Shown: piece after piece, positions 34,041 through 43,128 of the stretch | Numbering within the stretch: position 1 is the stretch's first letter | Layout: every line of letters begins with the position of its first letter | DNA from: DATAFO01 sp046728935 | Lineage (GTDB): Bacteria > Actinomycetota > Thermoleophilia > Solirubrobacterales > 70-9 | Assembly: GCA_046728935.1 (NCBI GenBank) | Contig: JBKPFS010000125.1 | Coordinates: forward strand, 1 to 58,875 | Length of the DNA stretch: 58,875 nt | Direction: 5' to 3' | Program-made: the position numbers and the translations under genes | The notes under the pieces: generated by a model | The model's input: only the letters and a program-made list of their open reading frames with translations | What the model was told of the DNA's origin: nothing | The model's database searches: none

Positions 34041-34838
34041 TCACCCCGCGATCGCTGCGCGTACGAACTGGAGGTCGGCGCGCAGGCGCTCGATGCCGCG
34101 CGGCGTCTCCACCACCACGGGACACTCCGCGCTCTCGACCGCCGTGCGGATCATCCCCCGCAGGGCGTCTGAGTCCATCTTGCCCTTGCCGAGGCTCGCG
34201 TGGCGGTCGGCGCCGGTGCCGGGCGGGTCGCGGGAGTCGTTCGCGTGCAATAGGTCGATGCGCCCAGTGATCGCCAGCACCCGCTCGACCGCATCGGAGA
34301 GCTCCTCGCCGGCGGCGTGGGCGTGGCAGGTGTCGAAGCAGAAGCCGACCGGCACCGGGCCGTCATAGCCAGCCACCGCCTCCCACAGCTCCGCAAGCGC
34401 GTCGAAGCGGCGCGCCACGGCGTGATCCCCGCCGGCCGTGTTCTCGAGCAGGACGGGGACCTCGGACTCCAGCATCTCGAGCGTCCGCGGCCAGCGCCCG
34501 ACGCCCTCGGAGATCCCATCCTCGGCGTGGCCGGGGTGGACGATGACCGCGGCGGCGCCGATTTCGGCTGCCGCATCGCAAGTCTGCTGGAGGATCTTTC
34601 GCGAGCCGTAGCGGATGTTGTTGCGCGGCGAGCAGACGTTGATCAGGTAGGGGGCATGGACGTAGACATCGACCTCGCTCTCGCGCAGCTCCGGCGCGTC
34701 GCGACGCTTCGGTGGCTTGCGCCACGACTGCGGGCTCGAAAGGAAGATCTGCACGCAGTCGGCGTCGAGCTCATCGGCCGTGGCCAGCGGCTCGCGGGCT
34801 GAGATGTGCGCGCCGAGGGGCACCGTCGAAGCGCTCAT
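34041..34838 (-). CDS. nfo: Endonuclease IV (deoxyribonuclease IV)
   Basis: A 265-aa AP endonuclease of base-excision repair. Zn-site and family motifs: GAHISAREPLATA, DCVQIFLSSPQSW, VHAPYLINVCSPRNNIRYGS, VIVHPGHAEDG, VLLENTAGGD, GFCFDTCHAHAAG and LLHANDSRDPPGTGADRHASLGKG. All nine-ligand region blocks appear intact. Convergent with cdsA, divergent from dxr (56 bp). Confidence 0.94.
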   Translation of the reverse strand: MSASTVPLGAHISAREPLATADELDADCVQIFLSSPQSWRKPPKRRDAPELRESEVDVYVHAPYLINVCSPRNNIRYGSRKILQQTCDAAAEIGAAAVIVHPGHAEDGISEGVGRWPRTLEMLESEVPVLLENTAGGDHAVARRFDALAELWEAVAGYDGPVPVGFCFDTCHAHAAGEELSDAVERVLAITGRIDLLHANDSRDPPGTGADRHASLGKGKMDSDALRGMIRTAVESAECPVVVETPRGIERLRADLQFVRAAIAG

Positions 34839-34894
34839 GCGGCGAGGATAGGCGGGCGGCGGCCGCGCCGAGGAGCCTCCCTACACTGGGCTCG

Positions 34895-36049
34895 ATGGCT
34901 ACGCGGGTGCTGATCCTGGGCTCCACCGGGTCGATCGGCGAACAGGCGCTCGAGGTCGTGGGCGGCTCCGACGCGCTCGAGGTCGTGGGGCTCTCCGCGG
35001 ATCGCAACTGGGAGCGACTGGTGAGCCAGGCACGCGAGAGCGGCGTCGAGGCGATCGCGCTCGCGGGCCCAGCGGCCGCGGAGCGGGCGGCGCCGGAGCT
35101 GAGCGGAGTTCGGGTCCTGGCCGGCGAGGCGGGGGTCCGCGACCTGGTCGCGGCCACCCAGCCCGACCTGGTCCTGAACGCGATCGTGGGCATCGCCGGG
35201 CTCGGCCCGTCGATCGTCGCGTTGACCGCCGGCATCGACCTCGCCCTGGCGAACAAGGAGAGCCTCGTGGTCGGAGGCGAGCTGGTGACGGCGCTGGCGG
35301 AGGCGAGCGGCGCGCGCATCCTGCCGGTCGACTCCGAGCACTCCGCGCTCCACCAGCTGCTGGAGGCCACGAGCCCGGGCACCGTCGACCGTCTCGTGCT
35401 CACCGCCTCCGGCGGGCCGTTTCGGGGGCGCGCCGACCTCGACGGGATCACCCCATCCGACGCCCTCGCGCATCCGACCTGGGAGATGGGGGGGAGGATC
35501 ACAATCGACTCGGCGACCCTGATGAACAAGGGATTCGAGGTGATCGAGGCCCATCACCTGTTCGGGGTGCCCTACGAGCGGATCGAGGTGGTCGTGCACC
35601 CGCAGTCGATCGTCCACGCGATCGTCGACCTCAACGACGGCGCCTCGCTGGCGCACCTCGGCCTCCCCGACATGCGGGTGCCGATCTCCTACGCGCTTCA
35701 CCGGGGCGAGCGCGAGGACGTTTCGGTGCCGGCGCTCGATCTGGTCGAGGCGGGCGAGCTCACGTTCGAGGCCCCGGATCTGGAGACCTTTCCCTGCCTC
35801 GCCCTCGCCCGCAGGGCCGGAGAGGATGGGGGCACGGCCCCGTGCGTGCTGAACGCGGCGGACGAGGTCGCGGTGGCCGCGTTCCTGGGCGAGCAGATCC
35901 CCTTCGCTGCGATCCCGGGGATCGTCGAGCAGGCGCTGGACTCATTTGCGCCGCGCGCCCCGGGCCACTTCGAGGACCTGTTCGAGGCCGACCGACGGGC
36001 GCGTGAGCGCGCCGCGGAGCTGGTCGCGGAGCTCGGAGTCCGCGCGTGA
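34895..36049 (+). CDS. dxr: 1-deoxy-D-xylulose 5-phosphate reductoisomerase
   Basis: A 384-aa NADPH enzyme of the MEP pathway. ATG 34895 fits VLILGSTGSIGEQALEVV. Metal and substrate residues: LALANKESLVVGGEL, LPVDSEHSALHQLL, TASGGPFRG, HPTWEMGGRITIDSATLMNKGFEVIEAHHLFG. Overlaps the protease gene by 4 nt. With ispG downstream it shows that isoprenoids come from the MEP route. Fosmidomycin target. Confidence 0.95.
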   Translation: MATRVLILGSTGSIGEQALEVVGGSDALEVVGLSADRNWERLVSQARESGVEAIALAGPAAAERAAPELSGVRVLAGEAGVRDLVAATQPDLVLNAIVGIAGLGPSIVALTAGIDLALANKESLVVGGELVTALAEASGARILPVDSEHSALHQLLEATSPGTVDRLVLTASGGPFRGRADLDGITPSDALAHPTWEMGGRITIDSATLMNKGFEVIEAHHLFGVPYERIEVVVHPQSIVHAIVDLNDGASLAHLGLPDMRVPISYALHRGEREDVSVPALDLVEAGELTFEAPDLETFPCLALARRAGEDGGTAPCVLNAADEVAVAAFLGEQIPFAAIPGIVEQALDSFAPRAPGHFEDLFEADRRARERAAELVAELGVRA

Positions 36050-37113
36050 GCTGGTTCCTCGCGGCGGCCGGATTCTCGGCCCTGATCATCCTGCACGAAT
36101 TCGGGCACTTCGCGGTGGCGAAGGCGGTCGGCATGCGGGTCGAGCGCTTCTACCTCTTCTTTCCGCCCCCGATCGTGAAGCGAAAGCGCGGCGAGACCGA
36201 GTACGGGATCGGCGCGATCCCGCTCGGGGGCTTCGTGAAGATCACCGGCATGAACCCCGACGAGGAACTCGATCCCGAGATCGCGCCCCGCGCCTACTAC
36301 CGCCAGCCGGTCTGGAAGCGCATCGTCGTCATCGCCGCGGGCCCGGTGATGAACCTGCTGATCGCCTTCGTGATCCTCTTCTTCCTCGCCTTCGGGATTC
36401 AGGAGGCGACCCACGACGTGAGCGAGGTCCAGGCCGACTCGGCCGCGGTCGGAAAGCTCGAGCCGGGGGACCGCATCGTCTCCGTCGACGGCGTCCGCGG
36501 CTCGACGGCCGACCTCCGCGACGCGGTCGCGAAACACGAGTGCACCGGCGAGCCCACCGACGGCTGCGTCGCGACGAGCCCCGCCGTCGTCCGCGTGACC
36601 CGCGACGGCGAGCCGGTCACGCTGCGGATCCGGCCGATCTACGACGCCGACGCCGATCGCCCCCTCCTGGGCTTCGTCTACGGCAGCCGGCCGGTGAACC
36701 CATCGGCGCCCGAGGCGGCGCGCCTGGCCGGGGACTTCATGTGGACCGTGACCACGCAGACGGTGAGCGTGATCGCGCGCATCTTCGACCCCGAGGAGCG
36801 CGAGCAGATCTCCGGTGTCGTCGGCGGCTACGAGGTCACCCGCCAGGCGATCGAGTTCGACGCACGCCAGGCCCTGACGCTGCTCGCCGTGATCAGCCTC
36901 TCCCTGGCGATCATCAACCTGTTCCCGTTCCTGCCCCTCGACGGCGGCCACATCTTCTGGAGCCTGGTGGAGAAGGTCCGCGGCAAGCCGGTGCCGTTCA
37001 GCGTCATGGAGCGCGCGGGGGTGGTCGGCTTCGCGCTCGTGCTGATGCTGTTCGTAATCGGGCTGTCGAACGACATCGGACGCCTCACCGGCGAGGGCTT
37101 CAACGCCCGATAG
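36046..37113 (+). CDS. rseP: Site-2 M50 metalloprotease RseP-like
   Basis: A 355-aa intramembrane zinc protease, GTG start. HEFGH in IILHEFGHFAVAKAVGM and LDGGH in FLPLDGGHIFW supply the ligands. A PDZ-like region (VQADSAAVGKLEPGDRIVSVDGVRG) sits between membrane helices. FVKITGMNPDEE is typical of RseP. It probably cleaves anti-sigma factors or signal-peptide remnants; its substrate in this organism is unknown. Same operon slot (dxr-rseP-ispG) as in other actinobacteria, with two insertions. Confidence 0.93.
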   Translation: MSWFLAAAGFSALIILHEFGHFAVAKAVGMRVERFYLFFPPPIVKRKRGETEYGIGAIPLGGFVKITGMNPDEELDPEIAPRAYYRQPVWKRIVVIAAGPVMNLLIAFVILFFLAFGIQEATHDVSEVQADSAAVGKLEPGDRIVSVDGVRGSTADLRDAVAKHECTGEPTDGCVATSPAVVRVTRDGEPVTLRIRPIYDADADRPLLGFVYGSRPVNPSAPEAARLAGDFMWTVTTQTVSVIARIFDPEEREQISGVVGGYEVTRQAIEFDARQALTLLAVISLSLAIINLFPFLPLDGGHIFWSLVEKVRGKPVPFSVMERAGVVGFALVLMLFVIGLSNDIGRLTGEGFNAR

Positions 37114-37169
37114 GGGAATCGTCGCCCAAGCGGTAACTTTCCCCTGCTCGCAACGGTAGTGGAGAGAGG

Positions 37170-38984
37170 ATGGAGGTAAAGACCGCTGAGCGCTATGCGA
37201 GCGGTGGCCCGATGCCTCCGCTCGCAGCCGACAACCTCTTCAAGGCCTTCGAGGCGACGGCGGAGCGGCTGGGCGACGACCTCGCCATCCGTGACGAGGC
37301 GCGCGAGCGCGAGCTTTCCTGGGCAGAGGTGCGTGAGCTCGCTGCGCGCCTGGCGGGGGGCTTCGCGAAGCTAGGGCTGGGCAAGGACGACACGCTCGCC
37401 CTGATGCTCAACAACCGTTGGGAGTTCATCCCCACGGACCTCGCCACGGTGTCGCTCGGCGCGGTGCCCTTCTCGATCTACCAGACGTCGTCGCCGGAGC
37501 AGATCCAGTACGTCGTCTCCGACGCGGGCGCCAAGGCGGCGGTGGTGGAGGCTTCCTTCCTCGAGCAGTTCGAGCAGGCGCGGCGGGATCTCCCCGAGCT
37601 CCAACACCTGATCGTGATCGATGGCGAAGGAGGTGACCACTCCTTCAGTGAGCTCGAGGAAATGGACCCGGATTTCGACCCCCGGTCGCACATCGACTCC
37701 GTCGGGCCGGACGACCTCCTGACCTTGATCTACACCTCCGGCACAACCGGTCCGCCGAAGGGCGTGCAGCTCACCCATCGCAATCTGATGGGGCTGGTGG
37801 GGGGCGTCGAGGAGATCATCGAGATTCCTGAGCGGGGCGGCAAGGTGATCTCGTGGCTTCCCGCAGCTCACATTGCTGAGCGGGGCGCCAACTACTACCT
37901 GCCGGTGATCCGGGGGCTCTCGGTGACCATCTGTCCGGATCCCCGCAAGGTGATCGACTTCCTGCCTCAGGTGAAGCCCACGTGGTTCTTCGCCGTGCCC
38001 CGGATCTGGGAGAAGCTCAAGGCCGGCCTCGAGGCGAACCTGGAGAAGATGCCCGACGAGCAGCGCGTGGCGGCGCAGCAGGGCCTGGAGGCTGCGCTCG
38101 AGAAGGTGCGCCGCGAGCAGGCCGGAGAGGAAGTGCCCGACGAGGTGTCGGCCGCGGCGGAACGAGCCGACGCGGAGCTGTTCTCGAAGCTTCGCGTCGG
38201 CCTGGGCATGGACGAGATCAACGGCGTTCACGTCGGCGCCGCGCCCACGCCGCTCGAGGTCCTGGAGTTCCTTCACGCGATCGGGATCGAGGTGGGCGAG
38301 CTGTGGGGCATGTCGGAGACCTGCGGCGTCGCGACCTGCAACCCGCCCGACAAGGTGAAGCTGGGCACCGTGGGCCCGCCCGTCCCCGGGGTCGAGATCA
38401 AGCTCGCGGACGACCGCGAGGTGCTGGTCAAAGGGGACTCGGTGATGCCGGGCTACCGCAACATGCCCGAGGAGACCGCCGAGGCAATTGACGACGACGG
38501 CTGGCTTCACACCGGGGACATCGGCGAGCTCGACGAGGACGGCTACCTCAAGATCGTCGACCGCAAGAAGGAGCTGATCATCAACGCGGCCGGCAAGAAC
38601 ATGTCGCCGGCCAACATCGAGGCGAAGCTGAAGGCGGCGAGCCCCTTGATCGGGCAGGCGATCGCCATCGGCGACCGGCGTCCCTACAACGTCGCCCTTG
38701 TCACGCTCGACCCCGACTTCGCGCCCGGGTGGGCCAAGAAGCAGGGGCTCGGTGAGACCGATCTCGAGTCGCTGGCCTCCGAGGACGCCGTCATCCAGGC
38801 GATCCAGGGGGGCGTCGACGATGCCAACCGGCAGCTCGCGCGGGTCGAGCAGATCAAGAAGTTCAAGCTGCTCCCCGTCGACTGGGAGCCGGGTGGCGAC
38901 GAGTTGACGCCGACCATGAAGCTGAAGCGAAAGCCGATCGCGGAGAAGTACGCCGACGAGATCGAGGCGCTGTACGCGTCCTGA
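37170..38984 (+). CDS. AMP-dependent acyl-CoA ligase (long-chain type)
   Basis: A 604-aa ANL-family enzyme activating carboxylic acids. P-loop LIYTSGTTGPPKGVQLTHRN; LPAAHIAERGANYY; ELWGMSETCGVATCNPPDKVKLGTVGPPVPGVEIKLAD; HTGDIGELDEDGYLKIVDRKKELIINAAGKNMSP. The Asp-x-x-x-x-x-R-K region and the hinge match FadD15-like long-chain fatty-acyl-CoA synthetases. It lies between rseP and ispG, with an SD (GAGAGAGG) before the ATG. Substrate not determinable here. Confidence 0.9.
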   Translation: MEVKTAERYASGGPMPPLAADNLFKAFEATAERLGDDLAIRDEARERELSWAEVRELAARLAGGFAKLGLGKDDTLALMLNNRWEFIPTDLATVSLGAVPFSIYQTSSPEQIQYVVSDAGAKAAVVEASFLEQFEQARRDLPELQHLIVIDGEGGDHSFSELEEMDPDFDPRSHIDSVGPDDLLTLIYTSGTTGPPKGVQLTHRNLMGLVGGVEEIIEIPERGGKVISWLPAAHIAERGANYYLPVIRGLSVTICPDPRKVIDFLPQVKPTWFFAVPRIWEKLKAGLEANLEKMPDEQRVAAQQGLEAALEKVRREQAGEEVPDEVSAAAERADAELFSKLRVGLGMDEINGVHVGAAPTPLEVLEFLHAIGIEVGELWGMSETCGVATCNPPDKVKLGTVGPPVPGVEIKLADDREVLVKGDSVMPGYRNMPEETAEAIDDDGWLHTGDIGELDEDGYLKIVDRKKELIINAAGKNMSPANIEAKLKAASPLIGQAIAIGDRRPYNVALVTLDPDFAPGWAKKQGLGETDLESLASEDAVIQAIQGGVDDANRQLARVEQIKKFKLLPVDWEPGGDELTPTMKLKRKPIAEKYADEIEALYAS

Positions 38985-38993
38985 GGGGCACGG

Positions 38994-39407
38994 GTGACGG
39001 ACGCACTGCCGCCCGAGGACAGGGTTGCGGCGTTCAAGGCGAACGTGCGCCAGTACAACGAGGAGCGCGAGCGCTGGGCGCGGGAGCTGGCGGACGACAT
39101 CGTGCTCGAAACCGATTCGGCGTGGCCCGACGGCGGACGCTTCGAGGGGAAAGAGGCGGTGCTCGCCTTCCTTCAGAGGTTCGAGGAGGCCTGGTCGGAG
39201 ATCCGCTTCGAGGTCATCCACGCCGAGCCGATCGGCGATTCCGCAGTGCTGGCGCAGTCGCGGTGGGTCGTTCGAGGGACCAGCAGCGACGTCGACACGG
39301 GCGTTGACTTCTGGGCGGTCGCGGTGATCGACCCGGATGGGAACTGGACGCAGAGCAACTTCTTCTTCGAGCGCGAGCGGGCGCTGGAGTTCGCCGTGGA
39401 CGCCTAA
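38994..39407 (+). CDS. SnoaL-like NTF2-fold protein
   Basis: A 137-aa protein, GTG start with GAGGGG upstream. Pattern FKANVRQYNEERERWARELADDIVLETDSAWPDGGRFEGKEAVLAFLQRFEEAW followed by alternating strands and a C-terminal FFFERERALEFAVDA is the SnoaL/NTF2 cone, common as a small hydrolase, isomerase or binding domain. The pocket residues are not distinctive. 9 bp after the acyl-CoA ligase, so possibly co-acting with it. Confidence 0.75.
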   Translation: MTDALPPEDRVAAFKANVRQYNEERERWARELADDIVLETDSAWPDGGRFEGKEAVLAFLQRFEEAWSEIRFEVIHAEPIGDSAVLAQSRWVVRGTSSDVDTGVDFWAVAVIDPDGNWTQSNFFFERERALEFAVDA

Positions 39408-39448
39408 CCCGGCTCGGGACGCCGACCCGTCACAATTAGGGCTGCGGG

Positions 39449-40735
39449 ATGGCCTCCAAGCGACAGATATTCGTCGGCGACGTGCCGATCGGCGGCGGCG
39501 CGCCCGTCGCCGTGCAGACGATGACGAAGACCGAGACCGCGAATCTCGAGGCGACGATGGAGCAGATCCACAAGGTCGCCGAGGCGGGCTCGGACCTGGT
39601 TCGCGTCGCCGTGCCGCGCGACAAGGACGTCGAGGCACTGCGCGAGATCGTCAAGCGCTCGCCGATCCCCGTGATCGCGGACATCCACTTCAACCACACC
39701 CTGGCGCTGAAGGCCATCGACGCGGGGGCCCACTGCATCCGCCTCAACCCGGGCAACATCGGCGGTCGCGAGAAGGTGGCCGAGGTGGCAGAGCGGGCGA
39801 ACCAGGCCGGGGTGCCGATGCGCATCGGCGTCAACTCCGGCTCGCTGCCGAAGCACCTGCACGAGCTCGAGCGCCGGCGCCCGGTCGAGGCGCTGGTGCA
39901 GGCTGCGGTGGAGTTCGTCGAGCTGATGGAGTCGCTCGAGTTCGAGAACTTCAAGGTCTCGATCAAGTCGACGAACGTGCCCAACACGATCGCCGCCAAC
40001 CGGCTCCTCTCCGAGCGGATCCCCTATCCGCTCCACCTCGGGATCACGGAGGCGGGGACGAAGTGGTCCGGCTCACTCAAGTCCGCGGTCGGCCTCGGAA
40101 CGCTGCTCGCCGACGGGGTGGGGGACACGATCCGAATCAGCCTCTCCACCTTCCACGCGGAGGAGGAGGTGAAGGTCGCCTGGGAGATCCTCAAGGCCCT
40201 TCACCTGCGCGAGCGCGGTCCGGTGCTGATCGCCTGCCCCACCTGCGGGCGGCTGCAGTTCGACATGGACACCGTCGTGGCGGAGATCGAGCAGCGCCTG
40301 GAGGGCTACGAGGAGCCGATCGAGGTCGCGGTGCTGGGCTGCGCCGTGAACGGCATCGGCGAGGCGTCGCACGCCGATTTCGGGATCACGGGCGCCAAGG
40401 ACGAGGGGTTGATCTTCGCTCACGGCAAGCCGCTACGAAAGGTGCCGCAGGCGGAGCTCGTGGACGCGCTGTTCGCCGAGATCGACAAGTCGATCGATCG
40501 CGGGGCGGTCGACCTCGACCAGGCGAAGGCCGCGGAGGGCGCCGCGTGGCTGCGCCGGATCGAGGAGCAGAACGCCGACGAGCTCACGCCGGAGCGGATC
40601 GCGCAGATGGAGCGCGAGGCCGCCGAGGCTGAGGGCAAGGACGTCACCTCCGAGCCCTTCCTGAAGCCGGTCCGCCGCCCGGCCCTCAGCGAGGACGCCT
40701 CGCCAACCGCTGGGCGCCGCTTCACCCGCGCCTAG
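39449..40735 (+). CDS. ispG: 4-hydroxy-3-methylbut-2-en-1-yl diphosphate synthase IspG
   Basis: A 428-aa [4Fe-4S] enzyme of the MEP pathway. VPIGGGAPVAVQTMTKTETANLEATM, RIGVNSGSLPKHL, LHLGITEAGTKWSGSLKSAVGLGTLL, and cluster cysteines in ACPTCGRLQFD and LGCAVNGIGEASHADFGITGAKDEG. A charged C-terminal extension of about 60 residues exceeds the usual end. Start ATG 39449. Confidence 0.94.
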   Translation: MASKRQIFVGDVPIGGGAPVAVQTMTKTETANLEATMEQIHKVAEAGSDLVRVAVPRDKDVEALREIVKRSPIPVIADIHFNHTLALKAIDAGAHCIRLNPGNIGGREKVAEVAERANQAGVPMRIGVNSGSLPKHLHELERRRPVEALVQAAVEFVELMESLEFENFKVSIKSTNVPNTIAANRLLSERIPYPLHLGITEAGTKWSGSLKSAVGLGTLLADGVGDTIRISLSTFHAEEEVKVAWEILKALHLRERGPVLIACPTCGRLQFDMDTVVAEIEQRLEGYEEPIEVAVLGCAVNGIGEASHADFGITGAKDEGLIFAHGKPLRKVPQAELVDALFAEIDKSIDRGAVDLDQAKAAEGAAWLRRIEEQNADELTPERIAQMEREAAEAEGKDVTSEPFLKPVRRPALSEDASPTAGRRFTRA

Positions 40736-40752
40736 TTAGGCTGGCGGGGCTC

Positions 40753-42438
40753 ATGACCCGCCTCTCCGCCTATTTCCTGCCCACCCTGCGCGAGGATCCG
40801 GCCGACGCCGAGTCGCTCTCCCATCGGCTGATGATCAGGGCGGGGCTGGTGCGCCAGCTTGGCGCCGGCCTCTTCACCTGGCTTCCCGCCGGCTACCGGG
40901 TGATCAAGAGGATCGAGGCGATCATCCGCGAGGAGATCGACGCCATCGGTGGCCAGGAGATGCTGATGCCCGTGCTCCAGCCGGCCGAGCTCTGGCGCAC
41001 GACCGGCCGCTATGAGATCGAGGAGCTCTTCAAGCTCAAGGACCGCAAGGAGGCGGAGCTCGTGCTCGCGATGACGCACGAGGAGAACCTCACCTTCCAC
41101 GTCGCGCGCGAGCTCCGCTCCTACCGGGAGCTGCCGATGATCCTCTACCACGTCCAGGTGAAGGAGCGCGATGAGCCGCGCCCGAGGGCCGGGGTCCTGA
41201 GGACACGCGAGTTCACGATGAAGGACTCCTACAGCTTCGATCGCGACGACGAGGGCCTCGACGCGAGCTACGAGCTTCACAGGCAGGCGTACGGGAAGAT
41301 CCTCGACCGCTGCGGCCTGCGCTGGTACGAGGTGGCCTCCGACGTGGGGATGATGGGGGGGACCGGCGCGCACGAGTACATGGCGCCCTGCGAGGCGGGC
41401 GAGAACGAGGTCGCGCTCGCGCCGGGCTACGCCGCGAACGTCGAGATCGCGAGCGCTGACCCGCAGCCGGTCGAGCTGCCGCCGCCACTCGACGAGCCCC
41501 GCGAGGTCCCGACGCCGGGGCTGACGACCGTTGACCAGGTCTCTGGTGCGTTGGGCGTCGCGCCCGGCGCGGCCCTGAAGGCGATCCCGGTGGTCGTCGA
41601 CGGTCTGGGGCTCGTCCTCACGCTGGTACGCGGCGATCACCGGCTGAACGAGGTGAAGCTCCGCAATACGCTTGGGGCCGCGTTCCGGCTCGCTGAGGCA
41701 AGCGAGATCGAGGCCGAGCTCGGGCCGCCCGGGTACATCGGGCCCGTCGGCGCGTCGGCACCTGTTCTGAAGGACGCGGCGATCGCCGGCGAGGGCTACT
41801 TCGGAGGCGCGAACAAGCCCGACGCGCACCTGATCGGGATCACGCCCGGGCGCGACTTCGCCTTCGAGGAGGTCGACATCCGGACGGTGGAGGCGGGGGA
41901 CATCGGGCCCGGAGGACAGCCGATCGAGATCGAACGGGCGATCGAGGTGGGGAACATCTTCAAGCTCGGCACGCGCTACTCCGAGCCGCTGGGAGCCACC
42001 TACCTCGACGAGCAAGGCGCGGAGCGCCCGATCGTGATGGGGAGCTACGGAATCGGTCCGGCGCGGATCGCCGCCGCGGCGATCGAGCAGGGCGCCGACG
42101 AGAAGGGCATCTCATGGTCGGCCGCGATCGCCCCGTGGGCGGTCCACCTGGTGGGCCTCGGCAAGGCAGGAGACGAGACCATCGCCGCCGCGGATCGGCT
42201 GTACGAGGAGCTGCTCGAGGCAGGCCTTGAGACGGTCTACGACGATCGCGAGGCCGGACCGGGGGAGAAGCTCACCGACGCCGAGCTGCTCGGCTGTCCG
42301 CTGCGGATCGTGGTCGGCAAGCGCACGCTGGCGGAGGGCGAGGTCGAGGCGCAGGAACGCCGCAGCGGTCGCGAGCAGCGGCTTCCCGTGGCCGAGGCGG
42401 CGAGGAGGGCGGCGGAGATCCTCGGTGGCCTCCGCTAG
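40753..42438 (+). CDS. proS: Prolyl-tRNA synthetase
   Basis: A 561-aa bacterial-type class II enzyme. Motif 1 region MLMPVLQPAELWRTTGRYEI; TLAMTHEENLTFHVARELRSYRELP; motif 2 KERDEPRPRAGVLRTREFTMKDSYSFD; an editing INS domain (LGVAPGAALKAIPVVVDGLG, VRGDHRLNEVKLRNTLGAAFRLA); motif 3 MGSYGIGPARIAAAAIEQG; and the anticodon-binding fold at the C-terminus. Overlaps pgsA-like by 14 nt. Confidence 0.95.
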   Translation: MTRLSAYFLPTLREDPADAESLSHRLMIRAGLVRQLGAGLFTWLPAGYRVIKRIEAIIREEIDAIGGQEMLMPVLQPAELWRTTGRYEIEELFKLKDRKEAELVLAMTHEENLTFHVARELRSYRELPMILYHVQVKERDEPRPRAGVLRTREFTMKDSYSFDRDDEGLDASYELHRQAYGKILDRCGLRWYEVASDVGMMGGTGAHEYMAPCEAGENEVALAPGYAANVEIASADPQPVELPPPLDEPREVPTPGLTTVDQVSGALGVAPGAALKAIPVVVDGLGLVLTLVRGDHRLNEVKLRNTLGAAFRLAEASEIEAELGPPGYIGPVGASAPVLKDAAIAGEGYFGGANKPDAHLIGITPGRDFAFEEVDIRTVEAGDIGPGGQPIEIERAIEVGNIFKLGTRYSEPLGATYLDEQGAERPIVMGSYGIGPARIAAAAIEQGADEKGISWSAAIAPWAVHLVGLGKAGDETIAAADRLYEELLEAGLETVYDDREAGPGEKLTDAELLGCPLRIVVGKRTLAEGEVEAQERRSGREQRLPVAEAARRAAEILGGLR

Positions 42439-43036
42439 GACGCGGCGGCGCACCCGGCGGCTGCTCGGCATCGATCGCTCCGGGCCCGCACCGCGCGAGA
42501 CCCGGCGCGGCGCGCCGCTCCATCCGTGGACGATCCCGAACCTGGTGGGCTACGCGCGTCTCGCCGCGATCCCGGTGTTTCTGGCGCTCGCGCTCTCGAG
42601 CGACGACGGCCGCTACGCGCCGGCGACGTTGATCTACGTGGCGATCGCCAGCGGGGACTACCTCGACGGCTTCCTCGCCCGGGCGACGGGCCAGTACTCA
42701 CGCATGGGCGCCCTGCTCGACCCGATCGTCGACCGGGCCGCGGTGCTCGCCGGCGCGGTCGTGTGCTGGCATTTCGAGCTCCTGCCGCGCTGGGCGCTGG
42801 CGGCGCTCGTTGCCCGCGAGCTGGTGACGCTGGTGCTCGCCCAGCTGGCCCTGCGCCGGGGCATCGACATCGAGATCAACTGGATCGGGCGGATCGGCGT
42901 CTTCTGCGTCTTCGGCGCCATCGGCCTCAGCCTGATGCTCGACTGGGGTGCGATCGAGGTCCTGTTCGTGATCGGCGTCGCGATCTCGATCGCCGCGACC
43001 ACCGTTTACGTTCGCGCGGGGCTCGGCCGCAGCTAG
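42425..43036 (+). CDS. pgsA: CDP-alcohol phosphatidyltransferase (PgsA-like)
   Basis: A 203-aa membrane enzyme transferring a phosphatidyl group from CDP-diacylglycerol, the cdsA product. GTG start inside proS by frame logic. Catalytic signature D-x2-D-G-x2-A-R-x8-G-x3-D-x3-D is seen as SGDYLDGFLARATGQYSRMGALLDPIVDRA. PWTIPNLVGYARLAAIPVF is the PgsA-type start. Glycerol-3-phosphate is the likely acceptor, but cardiolipin-synthase-like use is possible. Confidence 0.85.
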   Translation: MASARTRRRTRRLLGIDRSGPAPRETRRGAPLHPWTIPNLVGYARLAAIPVFLALALSSDDGRYAPATLIYVAIASGDYLDGFLARATGQYSRMGALLDPIVDRAAVLAGAVVCWHFELLPRWALAALVARELVTLVLAQLALRRGIDIEINWIGRIGVFCVFGAIGLSLMLDWGAIEVLFVIGVAISIAATTVYVRAGLGRS

Positions 43037-43045
43037 GGTTGCAAA

Positions 43046-43086
43046 GGTTCAACCTCTACTTGAAGTTTGTGGAACGGCCGTATAAT
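43046..43086 (+). promoter_or_regulatory. Promoter with inverted repeat before the regulatory block
   Basis: TATAAT (43081-43086) with TTGAAG (43060-43065) 15 nt before it, a short spacing. TTCAA (43048) and TTGAA (43060) form an inverted repeat with a 7-nt spacer over the -35, suited to a MerR-type regulator. The MerR gene is encoded in the same unit, so autoregulation is a natural guess, not shown. Low-GC islands are rare in this window, which makes the signal stand out. Confidence 0.55.
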
Positions 43087-43128
43087 CGTCCGCACCGCTC
43101 CGCGCTTCCGCGGCGTCTCCTCACCGAC

